Source: Sansalvadorimonas sp965243775 (GTDB lineage Bacteria > Pseudomonadota > Gammaproteobacteria > Pseudomonadales > Endozoicomonadaceae). From it: a stretch of 64,000 nucleotides of DNA. Below are positions 17,861-27,128 of the stretch, in pieces. Position 1 is the first letter of the stretch, and every line of letters starts with the position of its first letter. Below the pieces are notes generated by a model, which saw nothing but the letters and a program-made list of their open reading frames with translations, ran no database searches and had not been told where the DNA came from. Made by a program: the position numbers and the translations under genes. The stretch is from the NCBI GenBank assembly GCA_965243775.1, contig CBDEWF010000137.1:1-64000 (forward strand), read 5' to 3'.

Positions 17861-18286
17861 ATGAATATTTTTGACGAAATTATGCATCGTCTGTCCAGCA
17901 AGACCCGCATTCGTTCTCTCTTCAAAGATGTTCATCTTGAAGATCTGGAGCGCATTATCGAGCGTCTGCAGAGCATCACTGAAGAAAAGCGTGCAGCTCA
18001 CGAAGCTGAACAGGCTAAGAATAAGGAAAAAGAAGAAAGCATTGAGCAAATCCGCCAAATGCTGGAAGCCAAGGGCCTGTCACTGTCCGACCTGGGTGTA
18101 TCTGAAGAAGACCAGCCCAAAAAGCGTCGCAATGTTAGCAAGTACACCTTCGAATACGTAACCAAGTCCGGTGACACCGTTCAGTGGTACGGCTCCACTA
18201 CTGGTCGTCTACCTAAAGATTTCCAGGCTTACCTGGACGAAACTGGCAAGAAGCGTCTGGACTGCGTAATTGGTGAAGAAGCTTAA
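17861..18286 (+). CDS. H-NS family nucleoid protein (paralogue 1)
   Basis: A 141-residue protein with an N-terminal dimerisation coiled coil (residues about 5-75; EDLERIIERLQSITEEKRA) and a C-terminal DNA-binding domain (YTFEYVTKSGDTVQWYGSTTGRLPKDFQAYL) carrying the TGR-x-P loop that reads AT-rich minor grooves. It would silence foreign AT-rich DNA. The ATG at 17861 follows AGGGG about 8 nt upstream. A close paralogue is at 57364-57783. A strong terminator follows. Confidence 0.88.
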   Translation: MNIFDEIMHRLSSKTRIRSLFKDVHLEDLERIIERLQSITEEKRAAHEAEQAKNKEKEESIEQIRQMLEAKGLSLSDLGVSEEDQPKKRRNVSKYTFEYVTKSGDTVQWYGSTTGRLPKDFQAYLDETGKKRLDCVIGEEA

Positions 18287-18301
18287 TTCTTCCTGAATAC
18301 G

Positions 18302-18330
18302 AAAAAAGGAGGCCGATGGCCTCCTTTTTT
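18302..18330 (+). terminator. Terminator of hns-like gene
   Basis: Stem GGAGGCC/GGCCTCC extended by A6/T6, loop GAT. The poly-A side makes it usable by the convergent trhP transcript as well. Confidence 0.9.
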
Positions 18331-18357
18331 ATTATCTGGCGAAATAGTCAGATCAAA

Positions 18358-19689
18358 TTAGCCAGCTTGCGGAAGGTTTCGCACCAACAGTGAGAACTGG
18401 TCTGGCTTAATGCCTTCTGGTATAGGCATACGCACTTTATGGCCAGAACCGAGTGCAGCGCTGACTTTTTCCCCAAACTTGTTCTCAATATGCTCAAGAA
18501 CAAAAGAACGGTTGCCAGCAGGAGTCAGCAGTTCAACAGTATCGCCAATCTCAAAACGGTTCTTCACATCAATAGTAACAAACTCATCATCGGCATCAAT
18601 GATCTCACCAACAAACTGCTGAAGATCACCTTGTGAGTTGCCACGGTCATAGTTCTGATATTCATCATGCACATGACGGCGATAAAAACCTTCGGTATAG
18701 CCGCGACTTGCCAGATTCTCCAACGTATCCATCATGCTCATATCAAATGGACGACCAGCGGCCGCATCATCGATAGTTTTACGGTAAACCTGCGCTGTAC
18801 GAGCCACGTAGTAGTGAGACTTGGTACGCCCTTCAATCTTCAGGGAGTGAACGCCCATATTGGTCAGGCGATGAACATGCTGAACCGCCCGCAGATCACG
18901 GGAGTTCATAATGTAAGTGCCATGCTCATCTTCAAAAGCCGGCATATATTCATCGGGGCGATTGGCTTCCTGCAGTAACACAATTTTATCTGTAGGTTCA
19001 CCATTGCCAAGAGTTGGCTGCTTGGCCGGATCAAACTCAACCGGTACCACATCACCTTCCTGGCGTTCTTTGGCGTCATGAGCTTGGTACTTCCAGCGGC
19101 AGGCGTTGGTGCAGGTGCCCTGGTTAGGATCACGATGATTCATATAACCGGAAAGCAAGCAGCGGCCGGAATAAGCAATGCAGAGTGAGCCGTGAACAAA
19201 CACTTCCAGCTCGGTATCCGGACACTCTTCACGAATTTCCTGAATCTCATCCAGAGAGAGCTCGCGGGAAAGAATAATCCGGCTGACACCCTGTTTGGCC
19301 CAGAACTTAACTGTGGCAAAGTTCACCACGTTAGCCTGAACGGACAAGTGAATTTCAGTTTCTGGCCACTTTTCACGCACCATCATGATCAGACCGGGGT
19401 CAGACATAATCAGTGCATCCGGTTTCATGGCAATAACCGGCTCCATATCACGCAGGTAGGTTTTGACCTTGGAGTTATGGGGCGCAATATTGCTGGCGAG
19501 ATAGAACTTCTTACCCAGGTCATGCGCCTGCTGGATACCATTAGCCAGGTTCTCCAGCTTAAAATCGTTATTTCTGACTCGCAGACTGTAGCGGGGCTGC
19601 CCGGCATAAACAGCATCAGCGCCATAAGCGAATGCATATCGCATATTACGCAGAGTGCCTGCAGGTGACAGAAGTTCAGGCTTAATCAT
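18358..19689 (-). CDS. trhP: tRNA 5-hydroxyuridine synthesis protein TrhP (YegQ), U32 family
   Basis: A 443-residue member of the peptidase U32 family, of the YegQ/TrhP branch that hydroxylates the wobble uridine of tRNAs using prephenate-dependent chemistry. Visible landmarks are ELLSPAGTLRNMRYAFAYGADAVY at the start of the barrel, SVQANVVN, and the cysteine cluster HGSLCIAYSGRCLLSGY...GTCTNACRWKY that probably holds an iron-sulfur cluster. The C-terminal domain (about residues 355-440) is the small beta-barrel of long U32 proteins. Length matches E. coli YegQ (453). Confidence 0.92.
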   Translation of the reverse strand: MIKPELLSPAGTLRNMRYAFAYGADAVYAGQPRYSLRVRNNDFKLENLANGIQQAHDLGKKFYLASNIAPHNSKVKTYLRDMEPVIAMKPDALIMSDPGLIMMVREKWPETEIHLSVQANVVNFATVKFWAKQGVSRIILSRELSLDEIQEIREECPDTELEVFVHGSLCIAYSGRCLLSGYMNHRDPNQGTCTNACRWKYQAHDAKERQEGDVVPVEFDPAKQPTLGNGEPTDKIVLLQEANRPDEYMPAFEDEHGTYIMNSRDLRAVQHVHRLTNMGVHSLKIEGRTKSHYYVARTAQVYRKTIDDAAAGRPFDMSMMDTLENLASRGYTEGFYRRHVHDEYQNYDRGNSQGDLQQFVGEIIDADDEFVTIDVKNRFEIGDTVELLTPAGNRSFVLEHIENKFGEKVSAALGSGHKVRMPIPEGIKPDQFSLLVRNLPQAG

Positions 19690-19734
19690 GAATACACCGT
19701 GCTATCTGGAAGGCGCGCATTGTACGCTTATTAT

Positions 19735-20001
19735 AAGGGTGTGATTACCATTAAATATCGAACTCAGCGTTTCCGAGGTTCCCTATGTTTAGGCGTAGTG
19801 CCGCAGGAATGCATATTGCCTTTCAAGGCGCTACAACGAAGACATAGGGAATCTCGGAAGCGCCCTTCGGGTGGCTCTAAAAGCGGCCATCCACTGCGTC
19901 GGGCTTGTTCAATGTAGAACAGCTACGATTTTCACAAGCCCTTCTAACGGCTGACCGCTTTTAGAGCCACTGAGTTGATATTTAATGGTAATCACACCCT
20001 T
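19735..20001. repeat. 267-bp cruciform repeat with two internal hairpins
   Basis: Outer arms of about 32 bp (19735-19766 and 19970-20001, AAGGGTGTGATTACCATTAA) differ by one base insertion. Inside are two further long hairpins: about 19767-19864 (arms of about 24 bp around TTCCCTATGT) and 19870-19969 (perfect 16-bp arms GTGGCTCTAAAAGCGG plus an inner GGGCTTGT/ACAAGCCC). Almost every base is in an inverted arm. No gene. It lies between trhP and rpmG. Confidence 0.85.
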
Positions 20002-20017
20002 GGTATTTTTAAGATAT

Positions 20018-20045
20018 GAAAAAACCCGCACCAGGCGGGTTTTTT
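20018..20045 (-). terminator. Terminator of rpmB-rpmG
   Basis: Stem AAACCCGC/GCGGGTTT with flanking A and T runs, loop about ACCAG, 50 nt after the rpmG stop on the minus strand. Confidence 0.88.
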
Positions 20046-20094
20046 CACTTATCTGACTAGTGTCAGAAGAGGCTGCAAGCCCAGAAGCAGATCA

Positions 20095-20262
20095 TTACTT
20101 GATCTTGGCTTCCTTAAAGTCAACGTGCTTGCGAACCTTAGGGTCGTACTTCTTGAAAACAAGCTTGTCAGGGGTGTTACGCTTGTTCTTGGTAGTGGTG
20201 TAGAAGTAACCAGTACCAGCTGTAGAAACCAGCTTGATCTTTTCGCGAATAGCCTTAGCCAT
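20095..20262 (-). CDS. rpmG: 50S ribosomal protein L33
   Basis: A 55-residue basic protein, MAKAIREKIKLVSTAGTG at the start and DPKVRKHVDFKEAKIK at the end, the standard L33 sequence without the zinc-binding cysteines. It sits on the large ribosomal subunit near the E site. The ATG follows GGAGG by about 9 nt and it trails rpmB by 27 bp, the usual rpmBG operon. Confidence 0.96.
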   Translation of the reverse strand: MAKAIREKIKLVSTAGTGYFYTTTKNKRNTPDKLVFKKYDPKVRKHVDFKEAKIK

Positions 20263-20289
20263 TGTCGTTATCCTCCAGAAAAAACAGTA

Positions 20290-20526
20290 TTAAACGCGTT
20301 CGCCGCGAGCGCGCAGCTCGGCCAGAACAGTTTCAATACCCTTCTTGTCGATAATGCGCATACCTTTGGAGGAAACGCGCAGACGAACAAAGCGCTTCTC
20401 GGACTCTACCCAAAATCTATGGTAGTGCAGGTTAGGCAGAAAACGACGACGAGTTCTGTTTTTTGCGTGGGAAACGTTGTTGCCGACAGCTGGACGCTTG
20501 CCGGTAACCTGGCAAACTTTGGACAT
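20290..20526 (-). CDS. rpmB: 50S ribosomal protein L28
   Basis: A 78-residue protein, MSKVCQVTGKRPAVGNNVSHA followed by the basic stretch KNRTRRRFLPNLH and a C-terminal domain KGMRIIDKKGIETVLAELRARGE. This is the normal L28 length. It is the first gene of rpmBG; the 275-bp gap upstream to radC holds its promoter. Confidence 0.97.
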   Translation of the reverse strand: MSKVCQVTGKRPAVGNNVSHAKNRTRRRFLPNLHYHRFWVESEKRFVRLRVSSKGMRIIDKKGIETVLAELRARGERV

Positions 20527-20801
20527 TTATTTAGCCTCTCTAACACTTGCTGGCCGACAACCCTGTACTAAATACCTAAGTAAAAAAGTACCTAAGAATC
20601 AGCCAGCCAAGTTTTTTTACCGGATGTCGCCATATCAGACGACAGCTTAATCTTCTGGGGCACCAAGCAGTGATCCGGACTCAAAGACCCGGCTTTATAC
20701 CAGAAAGGCATGTCTCTAGCAAGACAACAGCCCAATGCTTACAATTCAGCAACAGAGCAAAATAGCAGCTTTTTGCACTTTCGTCTCTACTAATATTTTT
20801 T

Positions 20802-21476
20802 TTACATCAACCCGCGCTCTGCAAGGGATACCGTCACACTATCGCCCACCACCATATGGTCCAGCACACGGATATCCACCAGAGCAAGGGCATCACTCAG
20901 CCTTCTGGTTAAACGTATATCTGCGTCTGAAGGTTCGGCAATTCCTGAAGGGTGGTTATGGGCCAGGACAAGAGCGGCAGCATTATGAACAAGCGCCCTT
21001 TTGATAACCTCTCTCGGGTAAACCGATGCACCGTCGATTGTCCCCTGGAACAGTTCTTCAAAAGCCAGGGGTCTGTGACGGTTATCCAGAAACAGACAAC
21101 AGAAACATTCGGAGCTTCTATCCCGAAGATGAACCTGAAGATAGGATCGGGTATGAGCGGGGGAGGTCAGAGCACTCTCCCTGAACAATATTTCTTCCTG
21201 GTGCCGGCGGGCCATTTCCAATACAGCCTGCAGCTGGGCGAACTTGGCAGCTCCCAGCCCCTTTTGGCTACAGAAGGAGTCTTTGTCTGCCTTGAGAAGA
21301 ACCCTCAGGCTCCCGAAACCTGTCAGAAGTTCTCTTGCCAGATCGACAGCTGAACACCCGGCAACGCCTGTCCGCAGAAAGATTGCCAGCAGCTCTGCAT
21401 CACTGAGACTGGCTGCTCCCCGGGCTAACAACTTTTCCCTTGGCCGCTCATCTGCGGGCCAGTCTGATATAGCCAA
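20802..21476 (-). CDS. radC: RadC family JAB-domain protein
   Basis: A 224-residue protein: N-terminal helix-hairpin-helix (LLARGAASLSDAELLAIFLRTG, then FGSLRVLL) and a C-terminal JAB/MPN metalloprotease-like domain with EELFQGTIDGASVYPREVIK and the metal motif HNHPSG followed by D. The original repair role is doubtful; the family's true activity is unknown. The order rpmBG-radC-coaBC is the pseudomonad one. Confidence 0.95.
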   Translation of the reverse strand: MAISDWPADERPREKLLARGAASLSDAELLAIFLRTGVAGCSAVDLARELLTGFGSLRVLLKADKDSFCSQKGLGAAKFAQLQAVLEMARRHQEEILFRESALTSPAHTRSYLQVHLRDRSSECFCCLFLDNRHRPLAFEELFQGTIDGASVYPREVIKRALVHNAAALVLAHNHPSGIAEPSDADIRLTRRLSDALALVDIRVLDHMVVGDSVTVSLAERGLM

Positions 21477-21630
21477 GTTTTGAATCTCCCAGAAATGAAA
21501 CCAGTCAAGGTAGTCGATCGTAACTCCCTTTACCCCCTTTACTGCTCGAGGAAGTCCGTTATTCGCCCGAAACGATGTCAGGTGGATATAATGGACTGGT
21601 TTACAGATTCAAGAACGAAACGACAAACTT

Positions 21631-22905
21631 ATGCACAGGCTTAATAACAAGCGAATTCTGGTAGGTATTACCGGAGGTATTGCCGCTTATAAATCTGCCG
21701 AGATGGTTCGCCACCTCATAAAAGCTGGGGCTGAAGTTCATGTCATTATGACCAGCGCCGCCTGCGAGTTCATCACCCCGCTGACCATGCAGGCCCTTTC
21801 CGGTAATATCGTTCATACCAGCATGCTGGACCCGAAAGCTGAAGCCGGCATGGGCCATATTGAGCTGGCCAAATGGGCTGATGCTGTTCTTATTGCCCCT
21901 GCCAGCGCTGATTTCATTGCCCGTATGGCCGCCGGTATGGGTGACGACCTGCTGGCAACCATGTGTCTTGTGACCCAGGCTTCTATTTATCTTGGGCCGG
22001 CCATGAACCAGGGTATGTGGATGGATGACGCGACCCAGCATAACTGCGAAGTTCTTCGCAGTCGTGGGGTGACCCTGTTCGGCCCGGATGAAGGTTATCA
22101 GGCCTGCGGGGATGTTGGCCCCGGGCGTATGCTTGATCCAGAGATTCTGGTGCATATGCTGGCTGAACAGTTTTCTACCGGCGCTCTGGCTGGGCGCAAG
22201 GTCGTTATTACCGCCGGTCCGACCCAGGAAGCCATTGATCCAGTTCGCTACATTTCCAATCACAGCTCCGGCAAGATGGGTTTCGCTCTGGCCCGTTCTG
22301 CGGCCGAGGCAGGGGCCTCAGTTATCCTCATCTCCGGCCCTGTTAACCTGCCAACCCCGGAGAGAGTGAAACGTATAGATGTCACCACAGCCCGGGAAAT
22401 GCATGCTACAGCCCTGGAGCAAACCTCCGGCAGCGATATCTTTATAAGCTGTGCGGCTGTTGCCGACTTCCGCCCGGAAACTGTTGCTGAAATCAAGATC
22501 AAGAAAGATCCCGACAGCCCAAATGAAGGCATGGCCATCCAACTGGTCCGCAATCCGGATATTGTTGCGTCTATTGCAGCCAAGGCTGATCGCCCATTCG
22601 TGGTTGGTTTTGCAGCAGAAACCGGTAATGTTATCGAATATGCAGCTGACAAGCTCAAGCGTAAAAAGCTCGACCTGATTGTCGCCAATGATGTCAGCGA
22701 TTCCAGTATCGGCTTTAACAGTGAAGATAATGCCGTCACTCTGATCGGTACCGATATTGAAGAGCCTCTGCCAAAATGCTCAAAGCGCCAGCTTGCAGGT
22801 CAGCTGATTGAGATGATTGCCCGGTTCTACGACCAGTCTCAGGCTGAAACCGAATACCACATGGAAGAGAGTGCTGAATATGCATCTGAAAACGAAAGTT
22901 CTTGA
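21631..22905 (+). CDS. coaBC: Bifunctional phosphopantothenoylcysteine decarboxylase/phosphopantothenate-cysteine ligase
   Basis: A 424-residue two-domain enzyme for two steps of coenzyme A synthesis. The CoaC flavoprotein half (residues 1-190) shows GITGGIAAYKSAEMVRHL, the catalytic His in TPLTMQALSGN-type context, and PAMNQGMW. The CoaB ligase half begins at GRKVVITAGPTQEAIDPVRYISNHSSGKMG and has the KLKRKKLDLIVANDV block. The C-terminus is a little longer than usual and overlaps dut by 26 bp, so the two are translationally linked. Confidence 0.96.
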   Translation: MHRLNNKRILVGITGGIAAYKSAEMVRHLIKAGAEVHVIMTSAACEFITPLTMQALSGNIVHTSMLDPKAEAGMGHIELAKWADAVLIAPASADFIARMAAGMGDDLLATMCLVTQASIYLGPAMNQGMWMDDATQHNCEVLRSRGVTLFGPDEGYQACGDVGPGRMLDPEILVHMLAEQFSTGALAGRKVVITAGPTQEAIDPVRYISNHSSGKMGFALARSAAEAGASVILISGPVNLPTPERVKRIDVTTAREMHATALEQTSGSDIFISCAAVADFRPETVAEIKIKKDPDSPNEGMAIQLVRNPDIVASIAAKADRPFVVGFAAETGNVIEYAADKLKRKKLDLIVANDVSDSSIGFNSEDNAVTLIGTDIEEPLPKCSKRQLAGQLIEMIARFYDQSQAETEYHMEESAEYASENESS

Positions 22906-23332
22906 TTCTCGCCTGGGCAGTGATTTCCCCCTGCCATCCTATGCTACTGACGGTTCTGCAGGTCTGGATCTGCGGGCAATGGTGGAAGGAGCAACAACTC
23001 TCGAGCCTGGTCAAACCCTTCTGATCCCAACCGGTCTAGCCATTCACCTTGAAGATAAAGGCTTTGCCGCCATGATTCTGCCCCGCTCCGGGCTGGGTCA
23101 CAAACATGGCATTGTCCTGGGTAACCTGACGGGCCTTATTGACTCTGACTACCAGGGTCAGCTGTTTGTCTCCTGCTGGAACCGGAGCAATACGACCTTC
23201 ACAATTGAACCAGGGGAGCGCATTGCGCAGATGGTTATTGTTCCGGTGGTACAGGCAACCCTGGATATCGTAGAAGGCTTTGAGGAATCTAACCGCGCCG
23301 CAGGCGGTTTTGGCTCCTCTGGTCGCAAATAG
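22880..23332 (+). CDS. dut: dUTP diphosphatase
   Basis: A 150-residue trimeric dUTPase that removes dUTP and supplies dUMP. All five motifs are present: ATDGSAGLDLRA (1), PRSGLGHKHG (2), GNLTGLIDSDYQG (3), PGERIAQMVIVP (4) and the C-terminal GGFGSSGR loop (5). The start is the ATG at 22880 inside coaBC; the longer upstream frame is only coaBC shadow. Length equals the usual 151. Confidence 0.97.
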   Translation: MHLKTKVLDSRLGSDFPLPSYATDGSAGLDLRAMVEGATTLEPGQTLLIPTGLAIHLEDKGFAAMILPRSGLGHKHGIVLGNLTGLIDSDYQGQLFVSCWNRSNTTFTIEPGERIAQMVIVPVVQATLDIVEGFEESNRAAGGFGSSGRK

Positions 23333-23344
23333 TCTCTATATTTT

Positions 23345-23451
23345 AGGGAGTGTTCACATTTTATTACCATGGAAGTGTCTTTCCCCATCCCGAGTGACGA
23401 AAAGGCACTTTACCCAAAGGGTACATAGCTTACTGTTTGTGAATACTCCCT
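23345..23451. repeat. 107-bp palindromic repeat, member of a local small-repeat family
   Basis: Outer arms AGGGAGTGTTCACA (23345-23358) and TGTGAATACTCCCT (23438-23451) pair with one mismatch. Inside is a second hairpin around AAGTGTCTTTCC / GAAAAGGCACTTT. Read on the minus strand, the core (GGTAAAGTGCCTTTTCGTCA...GGAAAGACACTTCCATGG) matches the element at 35941-36007. Confidence 0.7.
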
Positions 23452-23619
23452 GAGCAAATTTGGCGCAGATTTTATATACCAGCCTGTGGCAGATATATTA
23501 ATAAATAGCCATTAGCTAAAAACAGCCATGTGCGAAAGACAGCCATGTGCAGGAAAAAAACACCACAGCAATGGATGTGTGGTTATTAACAATAAGAATG
23601 TAAAGTCAATGGAGCAGGC

Positions 23620-26160
23620 ATGGCGTCGAACAAGAAGTCAGCCGAAAAAGATGTACCAGCCAATACAGACTCTCAGGAAAAGACTAGTCATCGATCCGGA
23701 GGTATAGGCCATTTTCTGAAGAAAATTCTGAAAAGTTTTCCCGGAAACCGCACCAAAAAACAGACCTATAAAGAGATTCTGTCTGAGGAGCCGGAAGATT
23801 CCAGAAGCCTCAACCTGCCAATAGAACAACTTCTGGTAACAGGGACAGCGGCCATCCTGACACTGGCTGCTTTTCTTGTTCTGCTCATGACCTCTATCTT
23901 GACCCCAAACCAGGCCCAAGTTCAGCAAAGTGTGGAACGGGTTGGCAAACAGGCAACGTTTCAATTACAGCTGGCTCTCTGGCAAGCCAAAAGAATGGCT
24001 GAGAAAATTTCCAGTCACCCACAGGTTATTGACTTCCTCGGCAGCTCCAAGAGCATGAGCAACCCGGATCAACTGAGTAAACTGACCAGCCTTGTAAGCC
24101 GGGGCATTCCTTATGGTTCGGCAATGTTCCTCGTGAACAAGGACACGATCGGAACCCTCCCTCCCAGCCTGGGGTTTACAGCCCTTGACCTCTCCAGAAG
24201 AAGCTTGAGAGGAGAGCATCCCAAAGCCGAAGCCTCGCAAGCTGGTAATAAATGGCAGCTCTTTACCAGCAGCCCCATCATAGATAAAAACAGTGTTATT
24301 GGTTCCGTTCTTCTGATTCTTGATATGTCAATTTTACAAACCCCCATGGTACTGACGGATAAAGGCATAGGGCAGATCCTTGTTTTTCAGGATCAGGAAA
24401 ACAGGAGCCAGCCCATTCTGTCCACGGGAACACCAACCCCAAAATCCGAGTACAGTTGGAAAATTGATCTGGAAGGCACCCCCTGGGCTGTCGTTTTTCA
24501 CCCCTCAGAGCAGTTTTTGGATGATGTCCGCCGTTCACCGGTTCCTGCACTTATTGCCATGTTAATTGCCATGACCTCTGTCCTGGGTGTTTCATTTCAC
24601 ACTGCCTATATTGTCCGCAGGAAGGTTAATGATTATTTCGCCAATTCCATTCTGGAACATGAAAGACTGGGGCCTGAATCGACCAGACTGAAATACTCTA
24701 TTCATCACAGTAATGATCAGGACGACAGCAAAGCTGTTTTGAGTGATATTGAGGCTATACCAGAATCAATCTTCCGTGCCCACGATATCAGGGGAGTTGT
24801 GGGTCAGACTCTTACTGAAAGCACCATGACCTTAATCGGCAGGGCCATTGGTTCAGCCGCCGTTGCCAAAGATGAAAGAACCATTCTGATTGCCAATGAT
24901 GGCCGCCTGTCCAGCCCCATGTTGAAAGTCAGTCTCGTAGTAGGACTGGTGTCATCTGGATGCAAAGTTGTGTCTGTTGGTATGGTACCTACCCCGATTT
25001 TGTATTTTGCCATCCAGACCCTTAAAGCCGATTCTGGAATTATGATCACCGGCAGTCACAGTCCTGCAGACTACAATGGCGTGAAAGTTATCCTCAAAGG
25101 GAGAAGAATCCACGGTAAAGATATAAAGGATCTCTATCGCCGCATCAAAGAACAGGACTTTGAAGCACAAAAAACCGGAACTTCAGAAGAGATGACCTCA
25201 CGCTACCTGAGACATGTGTCATCAGCAGAGGTATCCCCCCACTATATAGATCAGATTCTGGATGATATTAATCTGTCGAGACCACTCAAAGTCGTTGTTG
25301 ATTGCGGCAATGGCGTTGCCGGCCGGTTTGCACCACAGCTTTTTGAGAAATTAGGCTGTGAGGTCATTTCCATCTACTGCAACATCGACGGCACGTTTCC
25401 CAACCACAGCCCCAACCCCTGTGACCCGGAGAACCTGAAGGAACTTATTGAGAAAGTCATTGCCACTGAAGCCGATCTGGGCATTGCTCTTGACGGTGAC
25501 GGTGACCGGGTAAATCTTGTTTCCAGCACTGGTGTTATCGTATCCCCAGATCGTGTCATGATGATTCTGGCCAGAGACATCATCTCCCGCCATCCGAAAG
25601 CAGATATTGTTGTCGATGCAGCCTGTTCACACCACCTCATCAAAGTGATAAAAGAAAACGGTGGACAACACCATATGTGCAGAACAGGACACACTGTTAT
25701 CCGGGATAAAATCAAGGAGACCGAAGCGTTCCTGGCCGGCGATATCAGCGGCCATATCTTCATCAATGAGCGCTGGTATGGTTTTGATGACGCAATATAT
25801 TGTGCTGCCCGCCTGCTTGAATATTTTACAGATCAAGATAAATCCCTGAATGCCATCCTGAAAGCGTTACCAAGCTCAGTCTGCAGCCCGGAAATTCGTA
25901 TACATACCACCGAAGAAAACAAAAAATCCCTGATCGAATATTTGGAAAACAGGGCAGAGTTTAAAGGGGGCAATAAGTGCACCATTGATGGTATTCGTGT
26001 TGATTACCCTTGGGGCTGGGGTATGGTTCGTGCTTCCAGAATAACACCAGAGCTTGTTCTTCGCTTTGAAGCAGATAACAATGAGGAGCTTGATAAAATA
26101 AAAGGTCGCTTTCGGGAACAGCTGCTTACGGCTGACCCGGAGCTGAAAATTTCCTTTTGA
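23620..26160 (+). CDS. algC: Phosphomannomutase/phosphoglucomutase with membrane sensor-like N-terminal extension
   Basis: An 846-residue protein. The C-terminal half (from about residue 385, PESIFRAHDIRGVVG) is AlgC, with the phosphoserine loop TGSHSPADYNG, metal loop DGDGDR and sugar loop near GDISGHIF. It interconverts mannose- and glucose-6/1-phosphates for alginate, LPS and other glycans. The N-terminal half has two membrane spans (about residues 70-92 and 305-328) enclosing a periplasmic domain of about 210 residues, as in the long AlgC/CpsG form annotated in pseudomonads. The order coaBC-dut-algC-argB is the pseudomonad one. Confidence 0.93.
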   Translation: MASNKKSAEKDVPANTDSQEKTSHRSGGIGHFLKKILKSFPGNRTKKQTYKEILSEEPEDSRSLNLPIEQLLVTGTAAILTLAAFLVLLMTSILTPNQAQVQQSVERVGKQATFQLQLALWQAKRMAEKISSHPQVIDFLGSSKSMSNPDQLSKLTSLVSRGIPYGSAMFLVNKDTIGTLPPSLGFTALDLSRRSLRGEHPKAEASQAGNKWQLFTSSPIIDKNSVIGSVLLILDMSILQTPMVLTDKGIGQILVFQDQENRSQPILSTGTPTPKSEYSWKIDLEGTPWAVVFHPSEQFLDDVRRSPVPALIAMLIAMTSVLGVSFHTAYIVRRKVNDYFANSILEHERLGPESTRLKYSIHHSNDQDDSKAVLSDIEAIPESIFRAHDIRGVVGQTLTESTMTLIGRAIGSAAVAKDERTILIANDGRLSSPMLKVSLVVGLVSSGCKVVSVGMVPTPILYFAIQTLKADSGIMITGSHSPADYNGVKVILKGRRIHGKDIKDLYRRIKEQDFEAQKTGTSEEMTSRYLRHVSSAEVSPHYIDQILDDINLSRPLKVVVDCGNGVAGRFAPQLFEKLGCEVISIYCNIDGTFPNHSPNPCDPENLKELIEKVIATEADLGIALDGDGDRVNLVSSTGVIVSPDRVMMILARDIISRHPKADIVVDAACSHHLIKVIKENGGQHHMCRTGHTVIRDKIKETEAFLAGDISGHIFINERWYGFDDAIYCAARLLEYFTDQDKSLNAILKALPSSVCSPEIRIHTTEENKKSLIEYLENRAEFKGGNKCTIDGIRVDYPWGWGMVRASRITPELVLRFEADNNEELDKIKGRFREQLLTADPELKISF

Positions 26161-26201
26161 ATCCCACCATAATAACTAAAGCTGTAGCGGAAACGAAAGA
26201 C

Positions 26202-27122
26202 ATGACCGATGGTAGCACCAGGAATTCTGATATAGCCCGCATTCTGACCGAAGCCCTTCCCTATCTGCAGCGCTTTGCAGGCAAGACGTTTGTTATCAAA
26301 TATGGCGGTAACGCCATGGAAAATGAAGAACTGCAAAACAGTTTTGCCCGGGATATCGTTCTACTCAAAGCTGTTGGTATCAACCCGATCGTGGTTCACG
26401 GAGGCGGCCCGCAAATCGGCGAGCTTCTCGAAAGACTTAATATTGAGACCCATTTTGTCGATGGTATGCGTGTCACTGACAGTGAAACCATGGATGTCGT
26501 ACAAATGGTTCTTGGCGGGCTGGTCAACAAAGAGATCGTCAGTCTTATTAACCGTAATGGTGGACGAGCCATCGGCATTACCGGAAAAGATGGTGATTTT
26601 ATCTGGGCCAGGAAACTGAAAAAAACCTCTGAAGCGGCTCAGCCAGGAGGGACCGAAATCATTGATATCGGTCATGTTGGCGAGGTCAAAGCTATCAACA
26701 CTGATATCCTCAACATGCTGCAAGGCTCAGATTTCATTCCAGTCATTGCCCCTGTTGGGGTCGATGAAGAGGGAAATTCCTATAATATCAACGCCGATCT
26801 GGTTGCCGGAAAAGTTGCTGAAGTTCTCCATGCCGAAAAACTGATCCTGCTGACCAATACCCCCGGTGTATTAGACGACACCGGAAAAACATTAACCAAC
26901 CTGAACATAGGTCAGGTTACCCAGCTGATAGACAATGGCATAATCCATGGTGGAATGCTTCCCAAAATTCAGTGCGCACTGGATGCAGCTCGCTCCGGTG
27001 TCAGCGCAGCCCATATCATTGATGGCAGGGTCACCCATGCACTGCTGCTTGAAATATTCACCGGGCAGGGAGTCGGATCTCTGATCAGTTCAGCACCAAC
27101 ATCATTAACGCGTAATACGTAG
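26202..27122 (+). CDS. argB: Acetylglutamate kinase
   Basis: A 306-residue kinase that phosphorylates N-acetylglutamate, the controlled step of arginine synthesis. Motifs: VIKYGGNAM (Lys for phosphate), VVHGGGPQIG, GLVNKEIV, GKDGDF, and LLTNTPGVLD for ATP. ATG 26202 is chosen because it aligns with the usual N-terminus; a TTG at 26157 overlaps the algC stop and would add 15 residues. Whether the N-terminal helix allows arginine feedback is not clear from sequence alone. Confidence 0.95.
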   Translation: MTDGSTRNSDIARILTEALPYLQRFAGKTFVIKYGGNAMENEELQNSFARDIVLLKAVGINPIVVHGGGPQIGELLERLNIETHFVDGMRVTDSETMDVVQMVLGGLVNKEIVSLINRNGGRAIGITGKDGDFIWARKLKKTSEAAQPGGTEIIDIGHVGEVKAINTDILNMLQGSDFIPVIAPVGVDEEGNSYNINADLVAGKVAEVLHAEKLILLTNTPGVLDDTGKTLTNLNIGQVTQLIDNGIIHGGMLPKIQCALDAARSGVSAAHIIDGRVTHALLLEIFTGQGVGSLISSAPTSLTRNT

Positions 27123-27128
27123 CACCGA

